Below the pieces are notes generated by a model, which saw only the letters and a list, made by a program, of their open reading frames with translations, was not told the DNA's origin and made no database searches. DNA of 6,159 nucleotides, from assembly GCA_021161495.1 (NCBI GenBank), contig JAGHAO010000151.1, positions 1-6,159 of the forward strand, written 5' to 3'. Below, one piece after another: positions 5,283 through 6,159 of this stretch. How positions within the stretch are numbered: position 1 is the stretch's first letter; each line of letters opens with the position of its first letter. The translations under genes were made by a program, and so were the position numbers. This DNA is from Caldisericaceae bacterium. Its GTDB lineage: Bacteria; Caldisericota; Caldisericia; Caldisericales; Caldisericaceae.

Positions 5283-5288
5283 AATCCT

Positions 5289-6146
5289 ATGAAAATCGTT
5301 TTGCTTGGTAGCAACGGCCAGTTAGGCCGGGAATTTAAACAATTTTTAAAAGATAAAGTAGAGCTATTTTCATTTACTCACAAAGAATTAGATGTTCTTA
5401 ATTTAAATTCACTAAAAAGGAACTTTCGGAAGATACACCCGGATGTAGTTATAAACTGCGCTGCATACACCAAAGTTGACAAGGCAGAAGAAGAGCAAGA
5501 CTTAGCTTACAAAGTAAATACAATTGGTCCTAAGAATACTTCGTATGCTGCTTACAAAGTTAAGGCAAAAGTTGTGTATTTTAGCACTGATTACGTTTTC
5601 GACGGGAGAAAAGGTACACCGTATACGGAGTTTGATTCTCCGAATCCACTCTCGGTTTACGGCAAGTCCAAACTATTTGGTGAATATTTTACAAAAGAAT
5701 TTAATCCGAATCATCTTATTTTAAGAATCTCTTGGCTTTACGGCATTCACGGAAACAATTTCGTGAAAACAATTATTAAATTATCAAGAAAGAATAAAGC
5801 CTTAAATATAGTTAACGACCAATGCGGAACACCCACTTATGCATCGGATGTAGTGCATCAAACGTGGAGATTGTTAGAAAATGACCGAGTTGGCTTATAC
5901 CATTGTTCAAATGATGGCGAAACAACATGGTTTGAATTTGCAAAAGAGATTATCTCTAACTTAAATCTAAAATCAGAAATACTTCCGATAAAAACGGAAG
6001 ACTATCCAACTATGACAGAAAGACCACATTATTCTGTACTCGAAAATTATTTGCTCAAATTAGAAGGTTTAAATATAATGAGAAAATGGAGTGAGGGACT
6101 GAAAGATTTCATTGTCAAGTACAAGAATGAATTGTTAAATGAATGA
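5289..6146 (+). CDS. rmlD: dTDP-4-dehydrorhamnose reductase
   Basis: This 285-residue cytoplasmic enzyme has the usual RmlD length. It reduces dTDP-4-keto-L-rhamnose to dTDP-L-rhamnose with NAD(P)H, the final step of the pathway. It is an extended short-chain dehydrogenase: the Rossmann loop reads GSNGQLG (7-13), followed by NCAAYTKVDKAE (56-67), STDYVFDG with Thr100 (99-106) and the catalytic pair Tyr124/Lys128 in YGKSK. RISWLYG (146-152), QCGTPTYASD (178-187) and RPHYSVL (245-251) are typical RmlD substrate-side motifs. Everything expected is present, so it should be active. It is separated from rmlC by the 169-nt gap and may have its own promoter. Its codon use looks AT-rich like rmlA and rmlC. 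Confidence 0.95.
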   Translation: MKIVLLGSNGQLGREFKQFLKDKVELFSFTHKELDVLNLNSLKRNFRKIHPDVVINCAAYTKVDKAEEEQDLAYKVNTIGPKNTSYAAYKVKAKVVYFSTDYVFDGRKGTPYTEFDSPNPLSVYGKSKLFGEYFTKEFNPNHLILRISWLYGIHGNNFVKTIIKLSRKNKALNIVNDQCGTPTYASDVVHQTWRLLENDRVGLYHCSNDGETTWFEFAKEIISNLNLKSEILPIKTEDYPTMTERPHYSVLENYLLKLEGLNIMRKWSEGLKDFIVKYKNELLNE

Positions 6147-6154
6147 TGCAGATA

Positions 6155-6159
6155 TAGGA
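6155..6159 (+). promoter_or_regulatory. Possible ribosome binding site of a gene beyond the window
   Basis: The last five bases are TAGGA, nine bases after the rmlD stop. Given the AGGAGG-type sites and the tight packing here, another gene probably starts within about 15 bases past the edge. Since rmlB is the one missing rhamnose gene, it is a natural guess. The short frame ATGATGCAGATATAG at 6143-6157 is not a credible gene. Confidence 0.35.

Larger units (their letters stand above)
5120..5288. other. Non-coding gap between rmlC and rmlD
   Basis: No protein gene or tRNA is recognisable in these 169 bases on either strand. The gap interrupts an otherwise tightly packed operon at the place where rmlB often sits. 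It contains an AT-rich inverted repeat (5133-5166), a nested pair of inverted repeats (5192-5253) and a possible promoter near its right end. Its middle part (about 5171-5253) is richer in G and C than its flanks. Confidence 0.6.

Noticed and set aside
5524..5724. 66-codon + strand frame inside rmlD
   Set aside because: It lies within the conserved catalytic region of RmlD in another frame and has no recognisable features.
1..6159. CRISPR array, insertion sequence, toxin-antitoxin or phage defence system
   Set aside because: No regularly spaced repeats, transposase, or small toxin/antitoxin pair was seen. The genes are well-known sugar-nucleotide enzymes.

Overview
The window is a stretch of a surface-glycan sugar-nucleotide locus from an AT-leaning bacterium with strong AGGAGG-type ribosome binding sites. 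All recognisable genes are on the + strand. The sequence does not fix a phylum. GDP-heptose plus dTDP-rhamnose synthesis is known both from S-layer glycoprotein glycans of Gram-positive thermophiles (Aneurinibacillus thermoaerophilus) and from O-antigens or capsules of Gram-negatives, so either cell envelope is possible.

Layout. 1-823 is the C-terminal half of a MurJ/MviN-type lipid flippase cut by the window edge. 824-992 holds a probable promoter, a strong Shine-Dalgarno and a 37-codon remnant of a mannose-1-phosphate guanylyltransferase (ManC-like) gene. 982-3808 is a compact cassette, hddA-gmhA-hddC-gmhB. These four enzymes suffice to make GDP-D-glycero-alpha-D-manno-heptose from sedoheptulose 7-phosphate, and each gene overlaps the next by 8, 1 and 29 nt. 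3831-5119 is rmlA-rmlC. 5120-5288 is a non-coding gap with nested inverted repeats and a possible promoter. 5289-6146 is rmlD. The last bases read TAGGA and look like the Shine-Dalgarno of a gene starting just past the window.

How the genes work together. GmhA isomerises sedoheptulose 7-phosphate, HddA phosphorylates the product at C1, GmhB removes the C7 phosphate and HddC attaches GMP. RmlA, RmlC and RmlD supply three of the four steps from glucose 1-phosphate to dTDP-L-rhamnose. The dehydratase RmlB is absent here and probably lies downstream. Both activated sugars would feed a glycan assembled on a lipid carrier. No glycosyltransferase is visible.

No novel enzyme system is evident. The most interesting structure is a mosaic one. 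The leader and first nine codons of the manC remnant are nearly identical to those of rmlA about 2.95 kb downstream, and similarity drops abruptly inside the coding sequence. This suggests recombination or gene conversion around the heptose cassette. The manC remnant now sits as a short translated-looking leader overlapping hddA.
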